Shown here: in pieces, positions 29,341 through 37,679 of the stretch
Layout: each line of letters starts with the position of its first letter
How positions within the stretch are numbered: position 1 is the first letter of the stretch
From: Synechococcus sp. ROS8604
GTDB lineage: Bacteria > Cyanobacteriota > Cyanobacteriia > PCC-6307 > Cyanobiaceae
NCBI RefSeq assembly: GCF_014279655.1
Contig: NZ_CP047946.1
Location: 62,001 to 126,000, forward strand
Direction of reading: 5' to 3'
Length of the DNA: 64,000 nt
Program-made: the position numbers and the translations under genes
Notes under the pieces: generated by a model
The model's input: the letters and a program-made list of their open reading frames with translations, nothing else
Told to the model about the DNA's origin: nothing
Databases searched by the model: none

Positions 29341-30478
29341 TACCGCAGATCAGCTGTTGCGCGAATGGCCGCCTGGCTACGGCGGTGTAGAGCGTGTTGC
29401 CCATGAATTGGCTTCCGTTTGGGCTGGAACGGTGTACAGCTTTGACGTACAAGGTCGCTCCAAGGATGAGCGGGATGCCCTTCCTGTGAGATATCGGCGC
29501 AGGGTGTTGCCTTGCAGTCTTGCCATGGGACGCATGGTGATTCCTTTGCCCTCTCGAGGGCTTTGGTCCATGCTCTGGTCTAGGCGTCCCTTGCATGGCC
29601 ACCTGCCGTCTCCAGGCGTTTTGCTGGTTTTATTGCTGGCGCGATTGCTGCATCCCTGCCGTTGGGTGAGTGTGCATTGGCATTGCTTTCTTGAGCCTGC
29701 GCCAGGGCTGCAGGGCCGCTTGTTTGTGCTGTATCAGTGGTTGGTACTCAGGCTGTTGCCGCGCTTTTCTGCAGTGGTTACCACCTCTCCATCGCTGGCT
29801 CAGGAGTTGGTGCGTTGCGGCTGCCCGCCGACTCAGGTAAAGGTGTTGCCCTGCTGCCTGAGCGAGGAGCAGGAGAGTAAGGCCTTGGCAATTCCTCGCC
29901 GACGAAGTCAAGATCTTGAGTCTTTGAAACTCATTTTTATAGGCCGTTTGGACAGCTACAAGCGTCTGGATTGGTTGTTGCAGTCCCTCTGCAGCTTGCA
30001 GGTTCCTTGGCAGTTGGCCGTGTTGGGTGATGGTCCAAGGCGGCAGGTCTTTGAGGACTTGAGCTTGAGATTGTTTGGTGATCAGGCGCCTGTGCACTTT
30101 TATGGCCGTGTGGATGAAGTTTGCAAAGTGGAGCAACTCGCTGGCGCGGATCTGTTGGTGCTGCCATCAGATCGCTGCAACGAGGCGTTCGGAATTGTGC
30201 AGCTTGAAGCGATGGCGGCCGGAATTCCAGCGCTGGCTTTTCAGCGCTATCGCTCAGGGATGGGCTGGGTTGCTCAATTGCCGGCCCTGGTGTGGGACCA
30301 AACCCCGGAGGCACTACCAGCTGTGCTGAACCGTCTGGGTGAAGACCGGCTGCTCCTCACCCAGCTCGGTGATCAATCCCGGCAGCGATACCAGCAAATG
30401 TTTGCGCGTCGGATTTGGATGCAACGGTTGAGCGAGCTCTTGCCCCGAGGTGCTGAGAGCAAGGGTTCTGGACGGTAA
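29333..30478 (+). CDS. Family-4 glycosyltransferase
   Basis: 381 residues with the GT-B fold. The N-terminal acceptor domain has PPGYGGVERVAHELA. The C-terminal donor domain has LIFIGRLDSYKRLDWLL, a GDGP loop, and EAFGIVQLEAMAAGIPAL (the EX7E motif of GT4). GTG at 29333 overlaps the previous stop by 8 bp; TTG at 29315 is an alternative in the same frame. Sugar specificity cannot be read. It is part of the plus-strand glycosylation/export unit running to 33.2 kb. Confidence 0.88.
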   Translation: MIDTADQLLREWPPGYGGVERVAHELASVWAGTVYSFDVQGRSKDERDALPVRYRRRVLPCSLAMGRMVIPLPSRGLWSMLWSRRPLHGHLPSPGVLLVLLLARLLHPCRWVSVHWHCFLEPAPGLQGRLFVLYQWLVLRLLPRFSAVVTTSPSLAQELVRCGCPPTQVKVLPCCLSEEQESKALAIPRRRSQDLESLKLIFIGRLDSYKRLDWLLQSLCSLQVPWQLAVLGDGPRRQVFEDLSLRLFGDQAPVHFYGRVDEVCKVEQLAGADLLVLPSDRCNEAFGIVQLEAMAAGIPALAFQRYRSGMGWVAQLPALVWDQTPEALPAVLNRLGEDRLLLTQLGDQSRQRYQQMFARRIWMQRLSELLPRGAESKGSGR

Positions 30479-30488
30479 TCTGCTGCCG

Positions 30489-31280
30489 ATGTCCCAGTCT
30501 GCTTCTCCACCCCCGTCATCCATGGCGCCAGAACAGAGGCCCGTGGTGTTGCACATGGAAAATGTGCGCTTGGAGATTCCTGTGTTCACCAATGAAACCA
30601 GAAGTCTGAAGTCGGCCTTAATCCGCTCGGTAACGGGCGGAAAGTTGAGTCGCCGTCGTGGTGGAGCTGTGGTGACAGCGCTACAGGATGTCTCCTGCTC
30701 GATTCGAGAAGGAGAGCGTATTGCTCTGATCGGTCATAACGGGGCCGGTAAGTCAACATTTTTGCGGATGATTTCCGGGATCTATCAGCACAGCTCCGGC
30801 CTGTTTGAGTCGAAGGTTCGTGTGTTCCCCATGATTCATAAAAGCTTTATCACCAGTCCTGAGCTCAGTGGTTTGCAGGCTGTGAAAGCTCACTACCTTA
30901 TGGTGAATGGCAATCTGCGGGGGTTTCCTGCTTTTTGTGATGACGTGGTGGAATTTTCCGGTTTGGGAGATTTTGTGCGCTTGCCGGTGAAGACCTATAG
31001 CCAAGGCATGGCGGCCCGCTTGTTGTTTGCCTTATTAACAGCCTGCAGTCACGATTGTTTGGCAATGGATGAGGGTTTTGGCGCTGGAGATAGCAGCTTT
31101 TATGAGCGCGCACAGCAGCGACTGCATGAGTTTCTGGCGACGACCGGAACCTTGCTGCTGGCCTCCCATTCTGATGAATTGCTAAAGCGCTTTTGCTCAC
31201 GAGGTTTGGTGTTCCAGGAAGGTTCGATTGCTTTCGATGGCCCCCTTGATCAGGCGCTCAAGTTTTATCACCGCCCATGA
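30489..31280 (+). CDS. Polysaccharide ABC exporter ATPase (Wzt/KpsT-like)
   Basis: 263 residues. Walker A GHNGAGKST is near residue 83, the signature is YSQGM in place of LSGGQ (typical of polysaccharide exporters), and Walker B is CLAMDEGFGAGD. It ends soon after the nucleotide-binding domain, so there is no C-terminal carbohydrate-binding domain as in some Wzt proteins. A proline/serine-rich N-terminal ~20 residues precede the domain. It overlaps the permease gene by 4 bp (ATGA), so the two are translationally coupled. Confidence 0.92.
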   Translation: MSQSASPPPSSMAPEQRPVVLHMENVRLEIPVFTNETRSLKSALIRSVTGGKLSRRRGGAVVTALQDVSCSIREGERIALIGHNGAGKSTFLRMISGIYQHSSGLFESKVRVFPMIHKSFITSPELSGLQAVKAHYLMVNGNLRGFPAFCDDVVEFSGLGDFVRLPVKTYSQGMAARLLFALLTACSHDCLAMDEGFGAGDSSFYERAQQRLHEFLATTGTLLLASHSDELLKRFCSRGLVFQEGSIAFDGPLDQALKFYHRP

Positions 31281-32104
31281 TGTCGTCCTCTTCACCGCCA
31301 TTCTCGTCTGGGGCTAGACCAGCCAGTGTGAAACGCACCCTGCGTGAGGCTTGGAGTCTGCGGCGCGTTTGGTGGTTTACCGCGACGGCTCGGACCCAAG
31401 CCCGATTCGTGCGTACCTTGCTCGGTAGCTTTTGGTTAGGGCTTTCAAATTTGTTTTCGATTGCCGTGTTGGCATCGGTCTATCGATATGTTTTTAAGGT
31501 GGAAGATTTCAGTCAGTATGTGGTGCTTTTGGGGCTAGGACTTGTGATCTGGAACAGCATCAGTGCGGCTGTGATTGATGCTCCTAATTTGTTTGAACAT
31601 AATCAGTCTCATGTGCATAACACCAATATGAACCCCATTTTCTATCCGTTAGAGGAATGGGCTTTTCAGATGCAAACCTTCGTGCAGTCATTTCTGATGG
31701 TAGTGATTGCCTTGAGTTATTTCCAGCACACTCTTTTTCTGCATTTGATCTTGAGTGGCTGGCTGCCAATTTGTAACTTGTTTTTGTTTTTGTTTTGGTT
31801 TCCGCTGCTGACTTGCTTGGTGGGTGCTCGTTTTCGTGATCTCTATCAATTGGTGCCAATCGCTATGCAGTTGGTGTTTTTGCTGTCTCCGATTCTCTAT
31901 CGCAAAGAAAATCTTGGTCCTAGTGTTTGGATTGCTAATTTCAACCCGTTTTATCGGGTCTTGAGTCCAATCCGTCATACATTGATGACGGGTGAATTGC
32001 AGTGGGGAGTCGGACTTGCCTTGCTCTTCATTAATACGATCGGTGTTTGGTATGCCGTACGGCGCTTAAATCATGAGCGTCCCAATCTTCCCTTCTTGAT
32101 CTAG
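31277..32104 (+). CDS. Polysaccharide ABC-2 type exporter permease (Wzm/KpsM-like)
   Basis: 275 residues with about six membrane helices: the first two around 50-70 and 80-105, a central pair around 135-180, and the last two around 190-210 and 240-260. The amphipathic N-terminal stretch (SLRRVWWFTATARTQARFVRTLLG) and the SPILYRKENLG-NFNPFYRVLSPIRH segment are typical of ABC-2 polysaccharide permeases. It exports the lipid-linked or finished chain across the inner membrane together with the preceding ATPase. Confidence 0.92.
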   Translation: MMSSSSPPFSSGARPASVKRTLREAWSLRRVWWFTATARTQARFVRTLLGSFWLGLSNLFSIAVLASVYRYVFKVEDFSQYVVLLGLGLVIWNSISAAVIDAPNLFEHNQSHVHNTNMNPIFYPLEEWAFQMQTFVQSFLMVVIALSYFQHTLFLHLILSGWLPICNLFLFLFWFPLLTCLVGARFRDLYQLVPIAMQLVFLLSPILYRKENLGPSVWIANFNPFYRVLSPIRHTLMTGELQWGVGLALLFINTIGVWYAVRRLNHERPNLPFLI

Positions 32105-32117
32105 TGAGGTGGTTCGA

Positions 32118-33221
32118 GTGACCACGCTGATCAACCTGCTCCCTTGGCAGCCAGGCCACTCAGGTTTTGGCAGTTATGTGAAACGTGTTGTGCCAGGCCT
32201 GCCAGGCTTGTGTTTGCAACTGGATGTTGAGGGCAGAGGAGCCTTAGTGCCGCCAGAGCTCTGGAGCCCTGACATGGTTGCGTGGGCACCATCGAGGCGC
32301 ATGCGTGTGTTGCAGCGTTACAGCCTGGGTCAGCATGGTGTGGACCTTTCCGGACTGCTACGGCGTCATCAGCTGACGCCTGAGGATTTGTCAGGCGTGT
32401 ATTCCCCCTTCTTTGATGCATTGCTGTGTTGGCCGAAGGTGCCGCAATTAATTACCTGCCATGATCTCACTCCTTTAAGGCAATCCAATAGCCGCAAAGC
32501 TTGGCTGCGCTATCGCTATTGGATGCCTCATCATGTGCGTTGTGCGTCGCGATTGATTGCGATTAGCGGCACTGTTGCTGATCAATTGGTGGAGTTCGGT
32601 GCGCCTGCCAGTGATGTGGTGGTGGTGCCTAATGGGATTGAAGTGATTCGGCAGCCGGTTGCAGCGCCAATGAGTGAGGATCTTTTGGTGCTGGCCCGAC
32701 ATGATGCCAACAAAAATCTTCCGGCTTTGTTGAGGGCAATCAAGGGAGTTCAAAAGCACTTGCCGGAGTGGAAAGGAATCTTGAGGATTGTGGGGCGTTT
32801 TAGTCGCCAGACGCATCAACTTGAACAGCTTGTGCGTCAACTTGCAAGACCCCATCAAGTGCAGTTCATTCCGTCATTAACGAATACTGAGTTGGTGGGG
32901 CAGCTTCGTAGGAGTTTGGCTTTGGTGTCAGCTAGTACAGAAGAAGGATTTGATTACCCAGTTTTAGAAGCTAAGGCAGAGGGAATCCCAACGTTGTTAA
33001 GTGACATCCCTGTTCATGATGAATTTCATCGCGAGAGTTCGCTCTTTTTCCCTATTAATGATGACGGGAGAGTGTTGTCCGCGCATCTGAGGAACTTGTG
33101 CAGTGGTGATGAAACATGGAGGCAACTATCAGCCCTTGGTTTTGAACTTGCCCAGTCGATGAATCTCAAAAAGCAGCAAGAAGCTATTCAGTTTGAACTG
33201 AGTGTAATTTCAGGATCGTGA
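32118..33221 (+). CDS. Family-4 glycosyltransferase
   Basis: 367 residues. GT-B fold with an N-terminal HSGFGSYVKRVVPGL, a YSPFFDALLCWPKVPQLITCHDLTP block, and a donor domain with LVLARHDANKNLPALLRAI and SASTEEGFDYPVLEAKAEGIPTLLSD (EX7E type). I choose GTG at 32118, 5 bp after GAGGTGG, over GTG at 32109. Likely co-transcribed with the exporter genes. From about its middle the base composition begins to shift towards AT. Confidence 0.87.
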   Translation: MTTLINLLPWQPGHSGFGSYVKRVVPGLPGLCLQLDVEGRGALVPPELWSPDMVAWAPSRRMRVLQRYSLGQHGVDLSGLLRRHQLTPEDLSGVYSPFFDALLCWPKVPQLITCHDLTPLRQSNSRKAWLRYRYWMPHHVRCASRLIAISGTVADQLVEFGAPASDVVVVPNGIEVIRQPVAAPMSEDLLVLARHDANKNLPALLRAIKGVQKHLPEWKGILRIVGRFSRQTHQLEQLVRQLARPHQVQFIPSLTNTELVGQLRRSLALVSASTEEGFDYPVLEAKAEGIPTLLSDIPVHDEFHRESSLFFPINDDGRVLSAHLRNLCSGDETWRQLSALGFELAQSMNLKKQQEAIQFELSVISGS

Positions 33222-33232
33222 AGGTGAGTGGT

Positions 33233-34741
33233 TTAGTGTGCTGACGACAATGTCTGATACACGTCATGGCTGAGAGCATTATCGATCTGATTTTGAAAAT
33301 GACGGTAGCGAGAGATGCGTGTATGCCTTAATTCGTTTAGTTTAAACGGAAGAGACTGCTCCGTCTCTTTCGATATGTTTTGCTGATGCTTGTCAGTACA
33401 TAGACGCATTGCACTGGCCCAATCACTGGTATGGATTGTGGAACAGAGCAGTACATAATTCTCGAAATCATGCATGCCGTGGATTTCTTGGTGTGATCCC
33501 AAAGGACTAGCAATAGTATTCATTCCAAGACAAGCGGCATCTAACACTGGAATGCCAAAGCCTTCAATTAAGGAGGGGCTGATCAATGCAAGTGCATTGA
33601 GATAAAGCTGACGTTTCATGGCCTCACTGACATAGCCAGTGAAAACAATAGACTTATTGCTCATTGAGAGGGCCTTAACTTCAGAGCTATAAGCATCATT
33701 CTTTGGTTTCCCTGTAATGCAGAAGTGATATCCCAATTGGTCCAAGCCTGATTCGGAAAAGGCTTTTATTGCAAATAATAAATTCTTATGCGGGACAACC
33801 GCAGAATTAAAAAGGAGGTAGGAAAAGGGTTGAAGTGTTTGACTGCTTTTGTTGTTGAGCGAGGGAACGTTTAACGTTCTTATGCGTCCTTCCCAATCTA
33901 GAGCGTCACCTGGAAAGTGAAGAGATGGAGACTGAGTGATAACTTTGGAGTTTCTATTTGATTCACGTTTTTGAGGATTGAGCAGGATTTTATCGAAACT
34001 GTCTTTTGCATCTTGAGAAACAAACCACCGCTTTGCTTCGCTTGTGGCGAGAAGTCGTCGGGTGAAACAAGGGAGATGATCAAGTGTGCGTTCGTATTGC
34101 AGTGGTATCAGATCATGAATTGTTTGTATGAAGACATCACAATGGCGGGGTCTGATATTCAAAGGACTTGTATTGATCAATCCATGAAAACCGTTTAGAT
34201 CAATAGACACAATTCTTGCTGAATTGCGTTTAGCTAAAGCCATGCTTGCAACGAAGCAGCCACCCGCGCAAATCACTCCGTCAACATCCTCTAAGTAAGC
34301 AAGACGTTCGCTTCGTTTGTATGGGCTATTGTTCAACTGTGCCTTGGTGATGAAACGCAAATCTTGCGTCTTATATGATTGTTTGGGGAAGACTCGGCTT
34401 TTGATATTTCTGATATTGATGACTGCTTTAAATGGCTTTAATAGTGGACTCTTTGCAAAAAATCTTTTCAACCCACTGGATCTCACTTTGACTTCTCCGT
34501 CATTTAATAGTTCCATCACTCTTGAACAGAAGATGATTTCGCTGACTGCTGCGGGCAGATTCTCTTTCTTGATCTCTTCGACGGATGGTGAATGCTCTGT
34601 GAGCAGCCACACTTCAGTACCTAATTTCTTGAGAGTGCGTAATAGTCCTTTGCTGAAGACAGCAATACCGCGATGTTCAGCCTGCTCTAGTTCAAACCCT
34701 GACACGACGATGCGCATCCCTTTAAGTGGAATGGTTTTCAT
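33233..34741 (-). CDS. Family-4 glycosyltransferase
   Basis: 502 residues, long for the family because of an N-terminal ~250-residue acceptor domain with a basic insertion. The donor domain has LFNSAVVPHKNLLFAIKAF, SIVFTGYVSEAMKRQLYLNA and SLIEGFGIPVLDAACLGMNTIAS (EX7E). There is no membrane segment. It overlaps the next gene of its strand by 4 bp, and it is the last of a three-gene minus-strand block. Its AT content is clearly higher than in the rfb genes. Acceptor and donor unknown. Confidence 0.85.
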   Translation of the reverse strand: MKTIPLKGMRIVVSGFELEQAEHRGIAVFSKGLLRTLKKLGTEVWLLTEHSPSVEEIKKENLPAAVSEIIFCSRVMELLNDGEVKVRSSGLKRFFAKSPLLKPFKAVINIRNIKSRVFPKQSYKTQDLRFITKAQLNNSPYKRSERLAYLEDVDGVICAGGCFVASMALAKRNSARIVSIDLNGFHGLINTSPLNIRPRHCDVFIQTIHDLIPLQYERTLDHLPCFTRRLLATSEAKRWFVSQDAKDSFDKILLNPQKRESNRNSKVITQSPSLHFPGDALDWEGRIRTLNVPSLNNKSSQTLQPFSYLLFNSAVVPHKNLLFAIKAFSESGLDQLGYHFCITGKPKNDAYSSEVKALSMSNKSIVFTGYVSEAMKRQLYLNALALISPSLIEGFGIPVLDAACLGMNTIASPLGSHQEIHGMHDFENYVLLCSTIHTSDWASAMRLCTDKHQQNISKETEQSLPFKLNELRHTRISRYRHFQNQIDNALSHDVYQTLSSAH

Positions 34742-35757
34742 GAGTTGCGGCTCCTGGAAATTTCAAGATTTTGCTTAAGCTTTAAACGTTCTTCTCGGAG
34801 ATCTAGCAAAATCGTTTTCTGCTCCACAAAAAGTGAGATTATCGCAGAGCCTAAAAGCTCGGGCGTATGAGCATTCTCTTCATCATTCTTGAAATAGGAT
34901 TTGAGTTGATCGTAAAGGTGTTGCAGTTGAGATAGTTGATCGTTGCCTCTAAGGATGTGACGTAGTAGCCTGGATTCAAGCTCTTGCTGACTGATTATGG
35001 TTTTAAGTTGTTTCTTATTGGCTTGAGCGACAAATTCTTTGATCCGAAGACGAAGGCGAAGTTGATCTTCACTGTTGCTGGCCTGTTTTGGATCCAGACT
35101 GCGCGTTGACTCTGATTCATGAACTGCTGTGGCTTCAGTACATAGCCACACTTCCTTCTTTTGATGTTGCTGAAGATCAAAGCAGAGCTCGATATCTTCA
35201 CCACATACTTTGTAGTTAATATTGAAAGTTTTGTATTGAAAATCTTGTTTGCTGATCCAATGCAAGGCTCCAGTGACAGCGGGTACAGCTCTTGAAGTTA
35301 AGCATTCGCTTTGTTCGGTGCCGATCAGTTGATCGAGCAAATGATAGGCATTGTAACGGGAGTCAAAATTGAGACCGCAATGTGTAATTAAACCGTGCTG
35401 GTCGCGAAGGACTGCTCCAACGAGTCCGATGTCCGGTTTGCTTTCTAGGAGATTCATGCCCGCGTCCAGACAACCTGGATCAAGAATTAGATCATCATTC
35501 GCTAAAATGAGGATATCTCCTGCTGCCTTTGCTGCTAGCTCATTCATGTTTCCAGCAAAGTGGTAAGGAACCCGTTGCGCAATGTGCAAGTCGTAGCGAC
35601 TGTTATTTTGAATTAAGGCTTCGTCTGTTGTTGATCCGTTCCAAGAGCAAAGAATTTCAAGCTCCATTGCAGGCAGTGAACTCGCTTGATTAAGGCCGTC
35701 ACAGAAACGCGTGAGAAGCTTCGGTGTCCGCGATATCACCAGGATTGAGGCCTTCAT
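34738..35757 (-). CDS. Family-2 (GT-A) glycosyltransferase with coiled-coil tail
   Basis: 339 residues. The GT-A core has ASILVISRTP at the start, NMNELAAKAAGDILILANDDLILDPG (the NDD metal-binding site), and a later GEDIELCFDLQQ corresponding to the catalytic ED region. From about 225 the chain is Gln/Leu/Lys-rich and probably coiled coil, ending in LDLREERLKLKQNLEISRS. Similar GT2 proteins act in rhamnan/O-antigen extension, but that role is inferred. The 3' end overlaps the following GT4 gene by 4 bp. Confidence 0.82.
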   Translation of the reverse strand: MKASILVISRTPKLLTRFCDGLNQASSLPAMELEILCSWNGSTTDEALIQNNSRYDLHIAQRVPYHFAGNMNELAAKAAGDILILANDDLILDPGCLDAGMNLLESKPDIGLVGAVLRDQHGLITHCGLNFDSRYNAYHLLDQLIGTEQSECLTSRAVPAVTGALHWISKQDFQYKTFNINYKVCGEDIELCFDLQQHQKKEVWLCTEATAVHESESTRSLDPKQASNSEDQLRLRLRIKEFVAQANKKQLKTIISQQELESRLLRHILRGNDQLSQLQHLYDQLKSYFKNDEENAHTPELLGSAIISLFVEQKTILLDLREERLKLKQNLEISRSRNS

Positions 35758-35797
35758 ATGTGCTTCATTTCGGCCTACAGCATAGGATAGGTTTCAG

Positions 35798-37036
35798 TCA
35801 CTGGTCAAAGGAACCCTTCGCTACCTGATGAATGAGGCGGATGTGATCACGTACACAACTTTTTCGCTCAAATCGGTTCATGATTGTTTCTCGTGCTTTT
35901 GAACCAAGATCCATGGCTTGATCACGATCTTGCAGCATCGAGGCAACCGATCGTGCTAAGGCTAGAGGGTCAAAGAAATCAACTAACAAACCATTCTTGC
36001 GATGCTCAATCACCTCTTGAACGGGAGCAGTGTTTGAACCGATTAGCGTACATCCACAACTCATCGCTTCTAACATACTCCAACCCAGAACGAAAGGGTA
36101 TGTTAAATAAACATGAGCCCACGATCGTTGAAGTAGATCAAGATAGCGATGGAAGGGGAGAGCGCCAGTAAAATGGACTTTGGATGGATCGTAATTCCCC
36201 TCTATTTCTTTAAGGAAGTAATCTTTCCATTCTCCCTCAGGACACTTCTTTCCATAACTTGTGCCTTCTGTATGCCCTATCAATACTATATGGGCAGTGG
36301 GAGCCTTTGACTGAATTTCTGGAATAGCTCGAATCATAGTATGACATCCTCTGTAGGGTTCTAATCTGCGATTAACAAAGGTCACTAGTGGAGTCTTGCC
36401 TGTTATTAATGCATCGCTGAGTTGTAGGGGCTCGTGATGTTCTTTTGGTTTGATGATCTCCGTATCGATTCCTTCGTGAATGACGCTCATTCGTTGTTGC
36501 CAATGGATTGGAAAACTGCTCCGCTGAAATTTGGTAGGGGTTAGATTCCATTCACTTCTTTCTAGGCTAAGAAAACTATTTGCTGATTTAAAATGAAGAC
36601 GGGCGCTGCTTAGCCAGCTGGCCTTTGGTTGCAATTCCAGATCAAAATGTGAATCGAATCCTTGCGGTTGATAAAAGAATTCTTGATAGGTGAGCTGTGG
36701 CGTCTGTGGCCAGATATCTTTGAGAAATAAAGTTTCACCCCATCCAGCATGTCCACAGATAAGATCAGGATAAAATCCTTGTTTTTTGAGCTGATATGCA
36801 GTGATGGCGCAAGCTTCGGCTTTGATGGCTTTAGTTTCTAGATCAATCACTAAGGGGTGAATTCCTCTTGTGCTTTCTTGTTTGATTGGGTATCGTATGT
36901 AGTGTAAGTTAGGTGGTACATCTTCAGATAGTGGAAAATATCCAAGAGCCACTAATTCGTGGCCTTCTTGGCTCAATTCCTGAAGAATGTGTTTGTATTG
37001 AGAGGGAAAGTTTTGATGGACGAAAAGGATCTTCAT
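35798..37036 (-). CDS. Family-4 glycosyltransferase
   Basis: 412 residues beginning MKILFVHQNFPSQYKHIL, a start found in a subgroup of bacterial and cyanobacterial GT4 enzymes. The donor domain has VTFVNRRLEPYRGCHTMIRAI, a long insert (GTSYGKKCPEGEWKDYFLKE), then YLTYPFVLGWSMLEAMSCGCTLIGSNTAPVQEVI. The E of the EX7E motif is in SMLEAMSCG. It is first in the minus-strand block (56 bp before the sulfotransferase end, 40 bp before the GT2 gene). Confidence 0.88.
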   Translation of the reverse strand: MKILFVHQNFPSQYKHILQELSQEGHELVALGYFPLSEDVPPNLHYIRYPIKQESTRGIHPLVIDLETKAIKAEACAITAYQLKKQGFYPDLICGHAGWGETLFLKDIWPQTPQLTYQEFFYQPQGFDSHFDLELQPKASWLSSARLHFKSANSFLSLERSEWNLTPTKFQRSSFPIHWQQRMSVIHEGIDTEIIKPKEHHEPLQLSDALITGKTPLVTFVNRRLEPYRGCHTMIRAIPEIQSKAPTAHIVLIGHTEGTSYGKKCPEGEWKDYFLKEIEGNYDPSKVHFTGALPFHRYLDLLQRSWAHVYLTYPFVLGWSMLEAMSCGCTLIGSNTAPVQEVIEHRKNGLLVDFFDPLALARSVASMLQDRDQAMDLGSKARETIMNRFERKSCVRDHIRLIHQVAKGSFDQ

Positions 37037-37092
37037 GATCTGATTATGATTTTATCTCAATGAATTTGCGCCAATTGACGTGCAACAGTCAA

Positions 37093-37677
37093 CTAGTATA
37101 AGCTTTCCTCCCAACTGCTCCAGAGAGGATTCACCTTTTTAATTCGAATCTTTTCTTCTGTTGTAAGAGTAGGCTCTTCTTTGTTCAATTCGATTGGTTT
37201 AGCGTTTTCTCTTGGTGGTACTGAAAAGGGTTGAGTCCCTGATGGAAGTATCGGTATGAGGTACTTATTGAGATCTTCTTGCAAAAATTCTAGGCGAATT
37301 GCTTGCATTGTTGGATTGAGTTCAAAATATTGAAGCCACCAATCAGCGGCTACCCAGGTTCCACCTAGACGGAACGAATAAAATAATCCGCAACGCACGG
37401 GTTCGAAGTCCAGATTCGGAACTCCCATGTGACGACGCTTATGTTGCCAGTCACTGATCAGCCATGCTTCAAGCCGACGAGCCGTAATGAATCGTTGTCT
37501 TTGGCCTGCACGCCATTCTGAGCGTGTTTCACGAACAGGAATGGAATCATGCTTGCTGTCGAGATGATCTGGATCGACCACTACCTCAGGAATATGATGT
37601 TCACGAATCAATCGATTCATGCTCGTACCTCCTGTTTTGGGGAGATGTAGCCAAATAAAGTTAGGACCTTCAATCAT
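37093..37677 (-). CDS. Short sulfotransferase-family protein
   Basis: 194 residues with a PAPS P-loop (WLHLPKTGGTSMNRL at about 9-23) and an ARRLEAWLISDWQ segment in the position of the 3'-phosphate-binding Arg region. The family is usually 250-300 residues, so this is short; it could be a minimal or truncated form. The C-terminal ~50 residues are polar and end in PLWSSWEESLY. Its ATG lies only two bases from the start proposed for the divergent acyltransferase gene, so promoters of both must lie inside coding sequence or the starts need revision. Confidence 0.7.
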   Translation of the reverse strand: MIEGPNFIWLHLPKTGGTSMNRLIREHHIPEVVVDPDHLDSKHDSIPVRETRSEWRAGQRQRFITARRLEAWLISDWQHKRRHMGVPNLDFEPVRCGLFYSFRLGGTWVAADWWLQYFELNPTMQAIRLEFLQEDLNKYLIPILPSGTQPFSVPPRENAKPIELNKEEPTLTTEEKIRIKKVNPLWSSWEESLY

Positions 37678-37679
37678 CT

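Noticed and set aside
29333-33221. CRISPR array or other dispersed repeats in the glycosylation region
   Set aside because: I found no regularly spaced repeats here or elsewhere in the window; the only long exact repeat is in mutS.
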